Shown: piece by piece, positions 34,557-45,668 of the stretch
How positions within the stretch are numbered: the first letter of the stretch is position 1
Layout: every line of letters begins with the position of its first letter
DNA from: Cristatella mucedo
Lineage: Eukaryota > Bryozoa > Phylactolaemata > Cristatellidae
Length of the DNA stretch: 64,000 bases
Direction of reading: 5' to 3'
Assembly: GCA_009760855.2 (NCBI GenBank)
Contig: WPIO01000006.1
Span: forward strand, 2,468,501 to 2,532,500
Notes under the pieces: model-generated
Told to the model about the DNA's origin: nothing
Database searches by the model: none
The model's input: the letters and a program-made list of their open reading frames with translations, nothing else
Translations under genes and position numbers: made by a program

Positions 34557-35217
34557 GCTTGGCTGTCGCAGCAGACACCGTCGCCGCTTTGGCCGCCGGC
34601 GTAGCCGCCGCCGACGGGCGATTTCCCCTCCCCTCGACCGCAGCGGCGGTCAGGCTGACCAGAGAGCTAACCGACTGAAGGCCGAGCCGCACGGCCCGCG
34701 CTCGAGCGTAGACAAGAGGTCTATTGTCGCCGCGGCCCGCGCTCGCCCGAAGGGCGGCGCACTGCCGGCCGGACGTGCGGTGCGACGGGTACCGCCCAGG
34801 CGCCTAAGAAGAAGGAGAAATCGGCGCCGCCGCCGCCGCCGCAAAACCGCTGGGCAGAGGTAATAACAGGACTCCGGGAGCCGCTCAGCCGAAACCGGTT
34901 GCAACGGTAGCGCAGCGGCGGAAGTTACTGGTGCCACCTCTGGCGACGATCGCGCTCGCCGCCCTTACAACGGGGGGGGGGGGGACCCATTTCGGCACAC
35001 GGCGCCAAGGTAGCTGTGGAGCCGCCCCTTGCCCGAGCGCGGCGTCGCGGGCCGAAGGTGAGAAGCCGAGCGGATGGCGGGCAGGCGACGCGCCGCGTAG
35101 CTGAACGCCGGCGGCTGTTTCTGTTGGCCGACCCGGGGACCGACGCGCGTCACGCTGACCGCGCAAGCCGGGAAGCAGTTCGCCGCTTTGCCAGGCCCCC
35201 TCGCGCGCGCGAGGCTC

Positions 35218-35263
35218 GGTCGCGGCCCGTCCGCCGCTCGGTGGCGGCGGACGGGCCGCGACC
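35218..35263. repeat. Perfect 20-bp hairpin, 6-nt loop
   Basis: Arms 35218-35237 and 35244-35263, very GC-rich, loop TCGGTG. Confidence 0.96.
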
Positions 35264-35323
35264 CGCCGATGGTCGCTCGCTCGCGCTCGCGCGCGACCCA
35301 GCAAGTTACAACGGTCGTAAAAA

Positions 35324-35384
35324 CGAGTCGCTCCGTTTAGCGTCCTAGGAGAGCCCCTGTCGCTATTCAGGCGCTGCACAGCTC
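35324..35384 (-). mobile_element. Degenerate LINE/SINE tail
   Basis: TTTAGCGTCCTAGGAGAGCC, then CGCTATTCAGGCGCTGCAC, matches the SINE A-type tail on the minus strand with several changes. Confidence 0.45.
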
Positions 35385-35693
35385 TCTCTGCTAGAGAAGC
35401 GGTGGCCAACAGTTCATGAAAAGCCCGGCCAGCTGCTTGGTAAGCACGCAAAAAGCACACAACTAGCCCAGGAGGTAAGGTGGTCGTTCTTCATGACCGA
35501 CGGTTACATAGACGAGGCTGTTAAAATCAACAAATATTTTACTTTTATTTTAACTAACGCTAAAACGAGCTTATAAAATTGCACAGCAAACTCGCGGCCG
35601 CTAGCTGGTAAGTCAGCCGGTTAGTAACTCACTCGAATAATGCACGAGTAAGCAGAGTGCGCTAGAAAAGACAGGTACATTGCGGTGCTGTAC

Positions 35694-35764
35694 TAAATAA
35701 TAATAACAATAATAATGATGATGCATTTGTATACCGCACTTGGAGAACTTCGTCTCTCTCTCCC

Positions 35765-35831
<67 letters not shown>
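35694..35831 (-). mobile_element. SINE/LINE tail whose arm became a (CT)n array
   Basis: (AAT)n, GCATTTGTATACCGCACTTGG and AGAACTTCGT are followed not by the short CT arm but by about 78 bp of (CT)n (35753-35830). The far side of the hairpin is hardly recognisable. Confidence 0.65.
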
Positions 35832-35833
<2 letters not shown>

Positions 35834-35894
35834 AAAAATATGTCACTTGGACACGACGTGCACAGTTTCATAACTCTGAACTACTCAAAAAGGA

Positions 35895-36040
35895 ATTGTC
35901 CTTTGCATGTGTGCTCGTGCGTGCTGACTCTGTGCACGCAGTCATCCTTCCGCTCCAGCAAGCGAACCGTGCCTAGAAAGAGATCGGTTATCTTTGGTTA
36001 GGGGTGCTATTGAAATTTGTTTATGGTTGTTATTAATTTT
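35895..36040 (+). mobile_element. LINE 3' UTR and tail, diverged
   Basis: TCCTTTGCATGTGTGCTCGTGCGTGCTGAC, with TGTGCACG, matches the LINE 3' UTR on the plus strand. It is followed by GTGCCTAGAAAGAGAT, a weak right arm and a TTATTAAT end. Confidence 0.62.
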
Positions 36041-36609
36041 ACCGCCATCCGGGTTTGTCACGTTTCAACGTAGAATAAGTGGGTCGCGGACTCGAAAATC
36101 CTCACGATCAGGGCGTCATCGTTGACCCTACTTAGCAATGCATGAGACATGTCGACTAGTCGAAGGAGGAACAGAACGAAACGACACGACATTCGACGGT
36201 GAATGTTACGAAACCGAACGTCCGTCGGCGAAGTAGCTGCCGGACGTCGGCGACGGACGGCTCGGCTGTGCCTGCTGTGCCCGCGCGCGCGGCGGACGTA
36301 CTGGCGCACCGCCAGCCCGCTAGGAGACAGGTGCAGAACAAACGATAAATGGCGCGCTACGCTTCGTCCTAGCCCCAAGCCTAGTCGTAAACGCCGGAGC
36401 AATGCACGCCGGAGCGCTCTGCCGACGCCGCGCCGGCGAGGAAAGACGACTTGGCGTCCGCTTGTCAGACTCGGGTCGCTTAGCTGTACCTCTAAGCGAT
36501 CTACCATCCTTTGGAGACAATGCCTTGACAAGTTTGTGTACCCCTAACACCTGGCACTCACCCCTCACTCTTCCCGACTGACGACGCGACATCTCCTGTA
36601 AGCGATTCG

Positions 36610-37720
36610 GGCCTGCCGCATCGGCTGCCGCGTGTATGCTGACGATGCCCAGCTGTATATTTGTCTCGTTTAAACAGCCCCGAATCCGCTGCAGCGGTCG
36701 AATGGCAAGCTGAATGCTTGCCTTGAAAACATTCGATCTCCTGGAAGTCGGCCATTTTTCTTAGACCAAATGACGTTAGCGTCGTCAATCTCCGACGGAT
36801 TGGCCACCCGAAGCGTGCTGCTGACTGGAAGGTTTTCCTCTTCTTATTGGCCATGCTGCAGTGCAATTGCCATCGCGCCGCCCGGAAGTCAGGAGAACTC
36901 TTTGATGATTCCTCAAAGGCTGAAAGCTCCACCGGGAAGACTAATTTCACAGCGACGGCCATCGCGAGCGATCTCAGTCTCAGATCAGTGGCGCCATCTG
37001 CCTCTCTGGCTCCTTAAATTCTTACCAGCTTCCTGATTCTGTCAGGCTGAACTACCGCGATGCCGTTTTGGTTGGGCTAGCGAAAATGGCATTGAGCCTT
37101 GCAGCAGCAGCTAATGAATGTGGCTGCTGCTGCAAGGCTAGCTAACAAGTCCCGGAGGATCAGCGTTGCGCCTCCGTTGCTCAAGGAACAGCGACTGCTT
37201 CCGATAGATCGACGGCGACAGAGCGAAAGTGCTACTCCGAAGCATAATGCCCGCCATGGCTCGGCTTGGCTCACTCGTACCGAGCGGAACTGTTGCAACA
37301 GTTTCTGCCTCCTCGCGCCCTCAGGTCATCTACGGACGATAAACTAGCCGTTCCATTCCTACGCTTTAAAGATCGTGGCGACAAAAACCTTTTCTGCATG
37401 CCCTAAGCCAAGGAGCTCACTTCCACAATTCTTGCGAAACGCCGTCTCTCCTGTTGCCGATAGTGGCACATCCATTCCCGCTGTCCTGAGCTGCTACGTC
37501 CAGGCTACCCACTTTCGCGACTGCCCTACTGACTCAGCGATGCTTCACACGTTCCCTTTGTTGCGTAGGATATGAAGTACGCTGGCTACCGTCTGTGCAC
37601 AGAAAGCCACATAGACTGTAAGTGCGCCACGGGGAAACTCTCCTGCATAACACCCATTTTATGTTTGAGAAGCTACATGCGGAGATGCATTACATTCCAT
37701 CGCCGGACTTGACATGTAAA
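36610..37720 (+). mobile_element. Second LINE family, RT C-terminal half to 3' end
   Basis: Plus-strand RT remnant. A YADDAQLYI block lies at 36635-36661 followed by a stop. A later frame holds PPLLKEQRLLPIDRR near 37180-37215 (the usual LLKELHWLPIDRR position), then LPQFL near 37420-37435, then a 3' region shared with the fragments at 38.1-38.6 and 47.8-48.0 kb. Frame breaks and stops show it is dead. Its 3' end lacks the GCGCC hairpin of the first family, so it is a separate lineage. Confidence 0.75.
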
Positions 37721-37744
37721 AATAAGCTAAACACCCACCGTTTC

Positions 37745-37938
37745 CTCACAGAATTTGCTCCGCCCGTGTGAAATGTCCTTTGCGTGCTCGTGTGCTGACC
37801 CTGTGCACGTCGTCACTAACCTTTTGACATGCTTCCTTTGCGCATAGCGCCTAAAAAGAGGGTTACTTCTCGTAAGGCACTATACAAACATCTTACGATA
37901 ATTACGATTACTATTATTATTATTATTATTATCGTTAT
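37745..37938 (+). mobile_element. LINE 3' UTR and tail, diverged
   Basis: Plus-oriented GTGCTGACCCTGTGCACGTCG, CACTAACC, CATAGCGCCTAAAAAGAG, CTTCTCGTAAGGCACTATA and (ATT)n at 37911-37932. Confidence 0.68.
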
Positions 37939-38134
37939 CAGTAAATGCTTGCAGACGTCGCGCGGGCGTTGAGTGGTGCGGGCGAGCCGCCGCGCGCCCG
38001 TACAGCGTACCCAGTTATCTTCTCCCAAGACGCGAACCAGCGACCGGCGGTGGTAGTTGGCTAGTGTCGCGGATTTTCCACCAAACCGGAGTTCCAGTCG
38101 CGCTGGCTGCAGTTATCAACAATTTTTTTATTAT

Positions 38135-38570
38135 AGTTGCGCGCTTCTGACACACTCGCCAGTCGCATCCCGGCTGGCCTGAGAGCCAAGGTTAGCGCCG
38201 TAGGCAATGCTGTCCCATTCCTCCGCTTAGAGACCGTTAGCGACAGAAGCTTTAGATCTGCAGGTCCTAGACTGCGGAACTTGCTTCCACAATTCTTATA
38301 CGCAACGACAACTACTCGCCTACTGCCGACTATGGCACATCCTTTTCAGCGGTCCTGAGCTGCTACTTCCATGCTACTCACTACCTCAACTGCTCTCCTG
38401 ACTCTGCTATGCTTCCCACTTTCTCTTTGTTGCGTGAGAAGAAGTCTGTTGGCTACCGAATGCGTACCGAAAGCCGCTTAGGCTGTGTGTGTGTGCTATA
38501 CAAAACTCTCCTGCGTAACACCCACATGGTCTTTATGACTTTGTGGAGTTACAGACGGATATATATATAA
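38135..38570 (+). mobile_element. Second LINE family, C-terminal and 3' UTR fragment
   Basis: The open stretch at 38137-38358 ends in the typical LINE RT C-terminal block SDRSFRSAGPRLRNLLP. The following 3' UTR (TCCTGAGCTGCTAC to AGTTACAGACGG) matches 37470-37700 and 47800-48000. It ends in a short (TA)n. Confidence 0.78.
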
Positions 38571-38596
38571 ATATTTATTCATATATATATATACAA
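38558..38596 (+). repeat. Imperfect (TA)n tract
   Basis: ATATATATA tract with AAATATTTATTC break, at the end of a LINE fragment. Confidence 0.9.
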
Positions 38597-38984
38597 TGCA
38601 CGGACGCGACCGCGAAGCCGGAAGGGCAGACCCGCACCGCCCCCAAGATACTCCGCTCGATTTGTCGTAGTCGGCATGAGTCGCTGCGATCGGCCGCCAT
38701 AGTTAAAACGACTAAAATAATTGAAACGGTAAGATGCAAAGAAATATCTCCTTAGTAGTGAACTCAGTCGCGAGAAGTCGCGCCGTTTCATCGAATGCTG
38801 TGTCTCATTCACCCGCGGTCCGCGGTAGAGGTCGAAATTCAATCGTCGGCGGCCCGGCAGGAAACGGTCGCCTAGCCTCGATCCGGCGGTCGCTTGGGGT
38901 GAGCGTTACCCGTAGGGGGTGGGGGTGGGTGGGCTATCGCCGTCGGTTCTTCGGCTCTCCCGGCGGCGACGGCAGCACCGTATA

Positions 38985-39130
38985 GCCACTGAGCCCCGGT
39001 TTTTCCTGGGGTGAATGCGCTCACCTTTGGCGACCAAGAGGTCGCCGGCTCGAGCCCCGCGGCAAATGCGAAGCGCCGGGATAGAGATTCGGCTCTCTTC
39101 GGGGGCGCCGCACGAATGAATTGCGTACAT
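38985..39130 (+). mobile_element. SINE A
   Basis: Plus-oriented. B-box GGCTCGAGCCCC at about 39046-39058, tail GAAGCGCCGGGATAGAGATT, CGGCTCTCTTCGGGGGCGCC. GC-rich changes fall on both hairpin arms (GCGCC and GGCGC kept), consistent with retained pairing. Confidence 0.8.
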
Positions 39131-39592
39131 TTTTCCCTGGACGAGCGACGCGCTTGCGCCAGCACGTCCACGCGTGGCGCGCGCGCATGCGCGCCCGGCC
39201 GCTGCGCGCAGCTGCTCCGGTCGGCCGTTCCTGTTTTAAGTTGCGACACCCTAGTGTTCAGCCATTCTCGTTCCGACGGCTGCGCAGCGTCGCGCGGCGA
39301 CCCATTGCGACGGACGCCTGTAAGCGTCGGACGGCTTCGCGTTGCGACCGTCGGAACTCCGCCCGCCCCCGCCCCCGCCCCGAGTGGCCTCGCTCTGAGC
39401 TGTAATCTCAGCTGGCAGTCGTCGCGAAAGAAGGACGCGAGGCCGCGGTCGCGCTGACTGCGGGGGGGGGGAGAGGACGATCGGGCGGTGTGACGGCGTG
39501 GCTTCGGCGGGAACTGCGGGTGCGAGGGCGCGAGCTCTTGAGCCACCGTCGGCCACCGTGCAGGGGGCCGCTGCCGTCCATCCCCCTTCAGC

Positions 39593-39621
39593 GGGCAGTG
39601 CTCGCTCAGCGAGCACTGCCC
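39593..39621. repeat. 14-bp palindrome, 1-nt centre
   Basis: GGGCAGTGCTCGCT and its exact complement around a single C. Confidence 0.96.
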
Positions 39622-39762
39622 TCTTTAAGACGGTCGGCGGCCTCGCGAAACTAGATCGGCTCAATTGGAAGCGGCAGCCGGCAGTACGCTTCCCTTAAAG
39701 CTGACCCCGACCGGCGGAAGTCGGCGGGCATTAGCGGCGGTCAGCGATTCCGGCTACGGATA

Positions 39763-39930
39763 AGTAAGTAAATAAATAAAACCATTTGCATAGCGTCCCC
39801 AAGAGAACCCGGTCTCCATTCAGGCGCAGCACACAGGCCACGACGCTCGAGCCCACGACCTCGATTGTCAACTGCCTTCACCTTGCCCCCTCGTTTGGGG
39901 CGAGCCCCTCAACCGCTGGCCCAAACCAAC
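39763..39930 (-). mobile_element. SINE A
   Basis: (AAAT)n-like start, CATTTGCATAGCGTCCCCAA, GCTCGAGCCCACGACCTCG, a longer head than usual, then CCGCTGGCCCAAACC. Minus strand. Confidence 0.82.
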
Positions 39931-39969
39931 GCAGTACGCCTTAAGCGTCGGCCGGACGCATAGCGCTCA

Positions 39970-40080
39970 GCCGTCCGCGAGAGAAGGAAAGTGAAGGAAA
40001 GGCTAGGGAAGGGAAGGAAAGGAAAAGGACTGGTGGCGAAGGAAAGGAAAGGATAGGAAAGTGACGGGAAGTGATGGGGC
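39970..40080 (+). repeat. GGAAA-type purine-rich tract
   Basis: Imperfect GGAAAG/GGGAAG units for about 100 bp; almost no pyrimidine on the plus strand. Confidence 0.85.
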
Positions 40081-40402
40081 ATTACATGCGTTTAGCTGGA
40101 CACGCCCTTCCATTTGGCATTCTACGCGGACTGCTGCCGCGAGAGAGCACGCTCGACGCTGCTACCTTCTCTACCGCCGTTAGCGCGGCCACGACGCCAA
40201 ACGCCGTCGAAAGGGTTCGCGTGCGCGCCGTCCCTGCCGCCGCCGCCGCCGCGAGCTATCGGACCGAAATCGCATCGGACCGAAGCTGCGACGCGACGGC
40301 TTGTAGCGGCCGCGAGAACGCAGCCGGTCGGCGCTTAATAAGGACCCGCTGCCTACAATCTAAGCCCGCTCCGTGAACGAAGCCTACCTAAAGAAGATGA
40401 AT

Positions 40403-40542
40403 AACTATTCAATTTTCATAGCGCCCTAAAATAACTTAATCGTAATTCAGGCGCTTCGCGTGGGCCGCTGACGGCTCCTCGAGCCTACGACGTCGGCTAG
40501 ATCTTGTTTCCCGGGGCGACCACCTCAACCAATAGGCTCCAG
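40403..40542 (-). mobile_element. SINE A
   Basis: CATAGCGCCCTAAAATAACT, AGGCGCTTCGCG, CCTCGAGCCTACGACG and CAACCAATAGGCTCC give tail, B box and diverged A-box side on the minus strand. Confidence 0.75.
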
Positions 40543-41069
40543 CAGCTCTCGCTCGTCCGCGCCGAAAGAGCGGGCGTAAGCCACCGCCGCCGCCGCCGCC
40601 GCGCGAAGCATTGACGCGCGGCTCCGCTTTCGGTCTTTCGGTCACAGCGCTGTAACGATTCCATCTCGGCTGGCTTCCGGCGAAGACATCCGGAGCGGGC
40701 GCACGGATGTAAGTTATTGCGATGTAATGTATCTCCGTCTGTAACCGCAAAGGCACAACAAAGGCTACGAGGATGACGCGCTGACGAATTCTCTAGAGCG
40801 CACTCAAAAAGCCTGAGAGGCTCTTTCTATACGCATTCGATGGCCAGCAGACTTCATCTCACGCAACAAAGCGAAAGTGAGCAGCACAGCTGAGCCAGGA
40901 GGGCAGCTGAGGAGAGCGAGTGGCTCGGAAGTAGCAGCTCAGGACGGCTGAAAAGAGTGCGCCCGCAGGCGGCCGCCGGAGAGTGCGTGTCGTCGCATAG
41001 GAAACTGCCGAAAGGCTGCCAGATCCAGGCCGGCGAGCAACGACCTTTATTTACCCCACGCGATCGGTC

Positions 41070-41097
41070 GGTCGGTCGGTCGGTCGATCGATCGCAT
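41070..41097 (+). repeat. (GGTC)n tract
   Basis: GGTCGGTCGGTC then GATCGATCG. A shorter GGTC run also occurs at 27516-27533. Confidence 0.9.
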
Positions 41098-41691
41098 GGC
41101 TGAGCCGCTGCGTCTACCGTCGCCGACGTCGCTCGCGGCTCTAGGAGCGGCAGCAGTGAAGGCGGAGTCCCGTGCCACGCCTTCCTTTCCCCCCTTCGAG
41201 ATGGGTCTCCCGATCTGCTCGCTTTTCTTCCTGTCCGCCGCCGATGGCCCCAACGAGCCGTCGAGGCAAATGCGAGCACGTCGCGCCCGTGCACGGGCCG
41301 ACCGGACGGGCGGCGGCCTCCTCGCGCATTCTCGCGCTCGCGGCGGCGGCGGCGGTGCGCGCCGCCGCCGCCTCGAATGCGGTGCGACGACGGCGCCGCC
41401 TCACGCGGCTGCGGCGGCGGCCGCACAGTTCGCCCAGTGTTCGGGGCGTTTAAAATAGCCCGCTCGCAAAATAATGCCTGCTTTCAACGTCTAAACTTCC
41501 TCCCCCCCCACCCTGCGCCTGACAGCCACGGCGGTTTGCCTAATTGCGCACGCAGGCGGTTCGGCTAGCGGCGATACCGCTGCATCAGCAACAGCAGCAG
41601 CAGCGGCGGCGGCAGCGGCGGCAGAGGGCGACAGGAAGCGTGGCGCCGCCCGGCTGTAACCAGCGGCAAAAAGCATCGCGAAAGCGTTGGA

Positions 41692-41742
41692 GCCAGAGGT
41701 GTCGGGTCAAGGTTGGAGCCAGAGGTGTCGGGTCAAGGGCTC
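41692..41742 (+). repeat. 26-bp tandem duplication
   Basis: GGAGCCAGAGGTGTCGGGTC with AAGGTT spacer text occurs twice directly before the hairpin at 41751. Confidence 0.92.
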
Positions 41743-41750
41743 GCTGAACG

Positions 41751-41810
41751 CGAAGCCCCCACCTCCCACTTTCGGCCATCCGAAACCGAAAGTGGGAGGT
41801 GGGGGCTTCG
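41751..41810. repeat. Perfect 25-bp hairpin, 10-nt loop
   Basis: Arms 41751-41775 and 41786-41810 are exact complements, loop CCATCCGAAA. Confidence 0.97.
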
Positions 41811-42579
41811 GCCCGCCCGCGGCCTCGCGCTTCAGGCGTGGGACCGCGCTCGTGTGTCGAAGCGGCGTTCTCTGGCGAACGCCGGAATTTCGCGCCTCCC
41901 CGAGTCGCGTCTCCGCCGTTGCCCTCAGATCGAGTCCCTAGCTTCCTTCTACCGTAGCTCGTTACCTCGCGCATTTCCGTCCCGTCCTCGCGTTCAGCTC
42001 TCAAGAGTCGTGGAGCCTTTCCGGAAGCGCTCAGTGCGCCTGGCGGCCGCGCACCTCCCGCTAACGCTCAGCGCCGCCCTGCGCACCCGCTCGAGAAGCT
42101 TTGTCGCGAGACCTGATTCGTGCGTCGCCAATGCGCCGCCGAGCGCGGTGGGCGTGGCGGCGGCAGCGGCAGGGCGCTGGCGGCTGCGGGTGGCCGACAT
42201 CGGCGAACCGGTTCGCCGGCTACTCTACGCGATGCTCGCCTCCGCGTTTGCCCGTCGGTTCAGAGCAGATGATTACCGACTTGTAAGCACTGTCATTTCC
42301 TTGTCTAAGCGCCAGCGAATCACGCCGTACGTCCTGCCAATGGATCGGTCCAGCGAACCGGCGCCATAATCCGCCGGTACTGGCGCGTTCGTGCGTGTGT
42401 ACGATCCTCGCGGGATTTGTTCGCTTCCAGCGCGAAGAGCGTTCGAGTACGGTCTAGGCCAGAGGTCGGCAAACTCCGGCCTTTAAGCCAGATCCGGCCT
42501 AGCGGCCCCCTAGTTATTTATTGACGGAGCCGGCCTAATTGAGTTCCCTTTCACTATAGCCTACACTTCCCCTTCACTA

Positions 42580-42906
42580 TATATCCCTCCCGACTTGCGT
42601 CAGAATATCGCCTGACTTGCCCACTTAAAAAAAGAACTTAAAAACACACCTATTTAGGACAGCATTTAGTGAGTCCCTGTGATTCGTCCTTCATGTGCTT
42701 ATGCGTGCTGACACTGTGCAAGCTGCCACTAACCACATTTGCATGCTGACCCTGTGCATGTCACCCCTAACCATGTTATTCATGTTGTTTGTCTATCAAG
42801 CATGATATTACTCACCATTCAATTGCATTTCCCTTTGCAGCAGATGTAAAGCGCCTAGAGAGAGATTGAGTTCTCTGAGGGTGCTTTATCAAGTGCATTA
42901 TTATTA
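42580..42906 (+). mobile_element. LINE 3' UTR and tail, plus strand
   Basis: Plus-oriented 3' end of the same LINE family: the end of the coding-proximal region, both copies of the internal CATGCACAG-type unit, the hairpin at about 42849-42893 (right arm GGTGC, still able to pair by G-T wobble) and a short ATT tail. A SINE B begins at the very next base. Confidence 0.85.
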
Positions 42907-43078
42907 GCCGTGATGGCACACTAGGTAAGGCGATTGCTTTCACGGCCTCGGTCCCGAGGTCGTGGGTTCGATTTCTGCGGTGGGGCGATCCTTTATCGCC
43001 ACTGCAAGCGGTGGTGATAGCCGTAAAGGCTCTTCTGTTGCTATACAAAAGAGACTGTTTAATCAGCTAGGATTTCTT
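42907..43078 (+). mobile_element. SINE B, joined to a LINE tail
   Basis: Starts GCCGTGATGGCACACTAGGT immediately after a LINE ATT tail. B box GGGTTCGATTTC at 42964-42975, then ATCGCCACTGCAAGCGGTGG and TTTAATCAGCTAGG. It looks the least decayed of the B copies. Confidence 0.88.
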
Positions 43079-43580
43079 TATTTATTTATTATAGAGGTAC
43101 TTTGACACGAGTATCTCCCAGCTAGCGAGTTTTTGAGGCATGAGCCGTCTCTCGGCCGCTTTTTGCTTTGAGTTGAGGGCCAACTGTTGTTGTTGTGCTC
43201 GATTTTGCTTCGCTCGCTACCATTGTAAAGTGGGCGTAGCCGCTACGCTCACTCCCGGGCGGGTGGAGTGGGCGTGGTGGTCTCTTCTGGCCTAGTGTGC
43301 CTTCTTGACCTCCTGAAATGGCCGAGTAGGCCGAAAAGTTTGCCGACCTCTGCGGTCCAGGCGGAGAGAGCGAGGGTCCCCTCGTCAGCGTCGGAGCTAA
43401 ATGTGGGCGCTCTGTCCGGATGTCGAGGGGAGGTGTGCGTCAGCGTTTCGTGAACTGTGGTTTCGGAGTTGATTACCGTTTGCGGCTTCGACTCGAACCG
43501 AGATGTCCTGTCCTCGCGTCGTCCGACGGGCTGGGGCAGCGGAGCGGCGCACATGCATCGAATTACCGCAGCCACTTCGT

Positions 43581-43657
43581 CGCCATCCGCCGCCGCAATC
43601 CCCCATCCGCCGCCGCAATCCGCCATCCACCGCCGCAATCCGCCATCAGCTGCAATC
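43581..43657 (+). repeat. 20-bp tandem repeat
   Basis: CGCCATCCGCCGCCGCAATC in three full copies with single changes and a worn fourth. Confidence 0.93.
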
Positions 43658-43754
43658 GACTCTAATTAAGCTAGAATTGATGGGACATCGGCTGCTCGAA
43701 GTCGAACTACGAGTGGACTCGCTATAGTCGCGTTCTCAAGGTGAGCTGACTTGG

Positions 43755-43876
43755 CGGCCTCATTTGCGTAGCCGCAGAAGAGCCATACCGGCTGTCGCCA
43801 CCGCTTGCAGTGGGCAATAAGGGATCGCCCACGACCTCGGTCGCTAGGTGCGAGCGCCTTACACCTTGGCTAAGAC
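43755..43876 (-). mobile_element. SINE B, shorter variant
   Basis: CCTCATTTGCGTAGCCGCAG, GTCGCCACCGCTTGCAGTGG, CACGACCTCGGTCGC and CACCTTGGCTAA, on the minus strand. Confidence 0.7.
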
Positions 43877-43879
43877 CCA

Positions 43880-45077
43880 GGGACAAGCTAATGAGCCACA
43901 ATGACCCCGGCCGCTATGGCAAACCGCCGCGATCTCCACCGATCTGCGGCAGAAATCCGTGTTTGCGTTCCAGTGCTCCTCGACATGAGTCCACTCGCGG
44001 TCGACTATCGTGCGGCACAGATGTGTCGCCAGTGACATTTAAGACGCCGACGCGATTAGTAGCTCGAGGTAACGACGCGTCGCCATTCAAAACGACTCGG
44101 CGTCGCTCGGTGCGCATCGTTGGGGTCGAGGCTGTCTGGGAAGGCTCGCTCTGAAGCAGCGTTCAAACGCGTCGGCCAATGGAACCGTTCTCGGCGGCCC
44201 GACAAAAGAAATCTAACTCAGGCACTGTCCCAGACGCGAGCAACGGCCCGCCGAACCGCCGCCGCAGCACCGTCGCCGCTCGCTGCCGAGCGCCAGCGGC
44301 GGCGGCGCGTAACGCCGACGACCGGCAACGCTAATCTGCATGCTCGCGCCAACTTGCTAAGCCGCATCCAGCTGTACTCCGTGGACAGCATCCAGGTGTC
44401 TGGGCCGACCGAGCAGGTGGGCGATAAAAAACATTTCCCGATTAGGCGCAAGCGCTGGGCGACTGCGAGCTATGCTAATGCGGGCGTTAAGCCAGCTGCC
44501 GGAAAATGAACGGGTTGCCGATCGACGGTGCGTGCCGCCCGCCGCCTATCTCCCTCCAGAAGCACGCCGCTCGACCGACGCCAGCGCGAGCGCCCATGCC
44601 CGTGGGCGCCCGCCGGTGGCGACGACCGGCAGCCTTCGTGAGAGCCATGCCATCCGCAGGCTCGACTCGGGCTAGCGCCGCCGCCGCTGCTATCGTTAGA
44701 TTCGACGACTGTCGTTCGAGCGAGCGAACCATGATCGGAAGGCGGCGGCGGAAGCGGAAGAGAAGCGTAAGCGGAAAAGGGTGCATGCCAACGTTTCCCG
44801 ACGGTCCGCAGTAGAGGCGGTGGCGACCTAATGGTCGCTTCGCGGCTGGGACGAAAGGAAGGCGAGCAGTGCGGCCGAAGCTCGCTCGCCGGCTTCCCGG
44901 AAGCTCTAGCGCGCCGCCCGCTGCGAACGGGGGCAGCCCCCGTAATCGGTGCGCGAGCCAGGTGCGATAGCGCAACGGTCAGGTTTGCTTAGACGAGGGA
45001 GGTGAGACATTGGGACACGCAGGGCAGTGAGGGGGCTGTGTAGAGATTCACAGAGGGAGGGCTGAGAGAGGGCTGCG

Positions 45078-45108
<31 letters not shown>

Positions 45109-45660
45109 CACACACACACACACACACACACTCACACACACACACACACACACAGAGACACGGAGAGAGCTGGACAGATAGAGAGTGTCGAAGAGGGAGG
45201 GCTGGCTTGACGAACTACAAGCCAAAGCAGCTCGATCGACGCGCGAGCAGCTGGAGCCCTTGAATCCGTCTCGCGACGAGCCTCTCCGCCTCCCGCTCGG
45301 CCATCTCGTGCAGTCAGACGGTAGGGCTTGCTGGATCGTGCATCGAATGCCGGGCAGGCCGTCGCTGTGTCGGAGCAAAGCAGCGGAGTCGGTGCCGACC
45401 CGCGTGGCGTCGCCGGTTAGACCTTTCGGGGAGTGCTGCCTGTCTCGGACTTGAATTCGCCCCACAGTGCCGCTCTTCGCTTATCCGAGTTATGACGGAG
45501 AACGATAGCCCGCTAGCGAGCGCGTTAAGCGGGCGGCGAACGTCTGAAGGCTTCCTGTAGAGCACTTCCCATTCGATCGACCGATTCCTGCGATTCCAGC
45601 AGCGGCAGCTCCAGCCAGCAGGAAGCAGCAGCGCCGTCGGGAGACGCCGAACTGCTAGGT
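43880..45660. other. GC-rich DNA without a supported gene
   Basis: Open frames 44120-44509 (+) and 44487-44975 (-) were inspected and show no domain. The GA/CA compound repeat lies at 45079-45177. Confidence 0.5.
45079..45177 (+). repeat. (GA)n(CA)n compound microsatellite
   Basis: (GA)n changes to (CA)n with one CTCA break. Confidence 0.96.
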
Positions 45661-45668
45661 AGATATGT

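Larger units (their letters stand above)
40550..42470. other. GC-rich DNA without a supported gene
   Basis: Open frames on both strands (for example 41713-42369 +, 40854-41426 -) overlap the hairpin at 41751 and lack domains. Confidence 0.5.

Noticed and set aside
38048-38100. tRNA-like segment (TTGGCTAGTGTC and GGAGTTCCAGTCGC)
   Set aside because: Box-like words only; no repeat partner or full cloverleaf seen.
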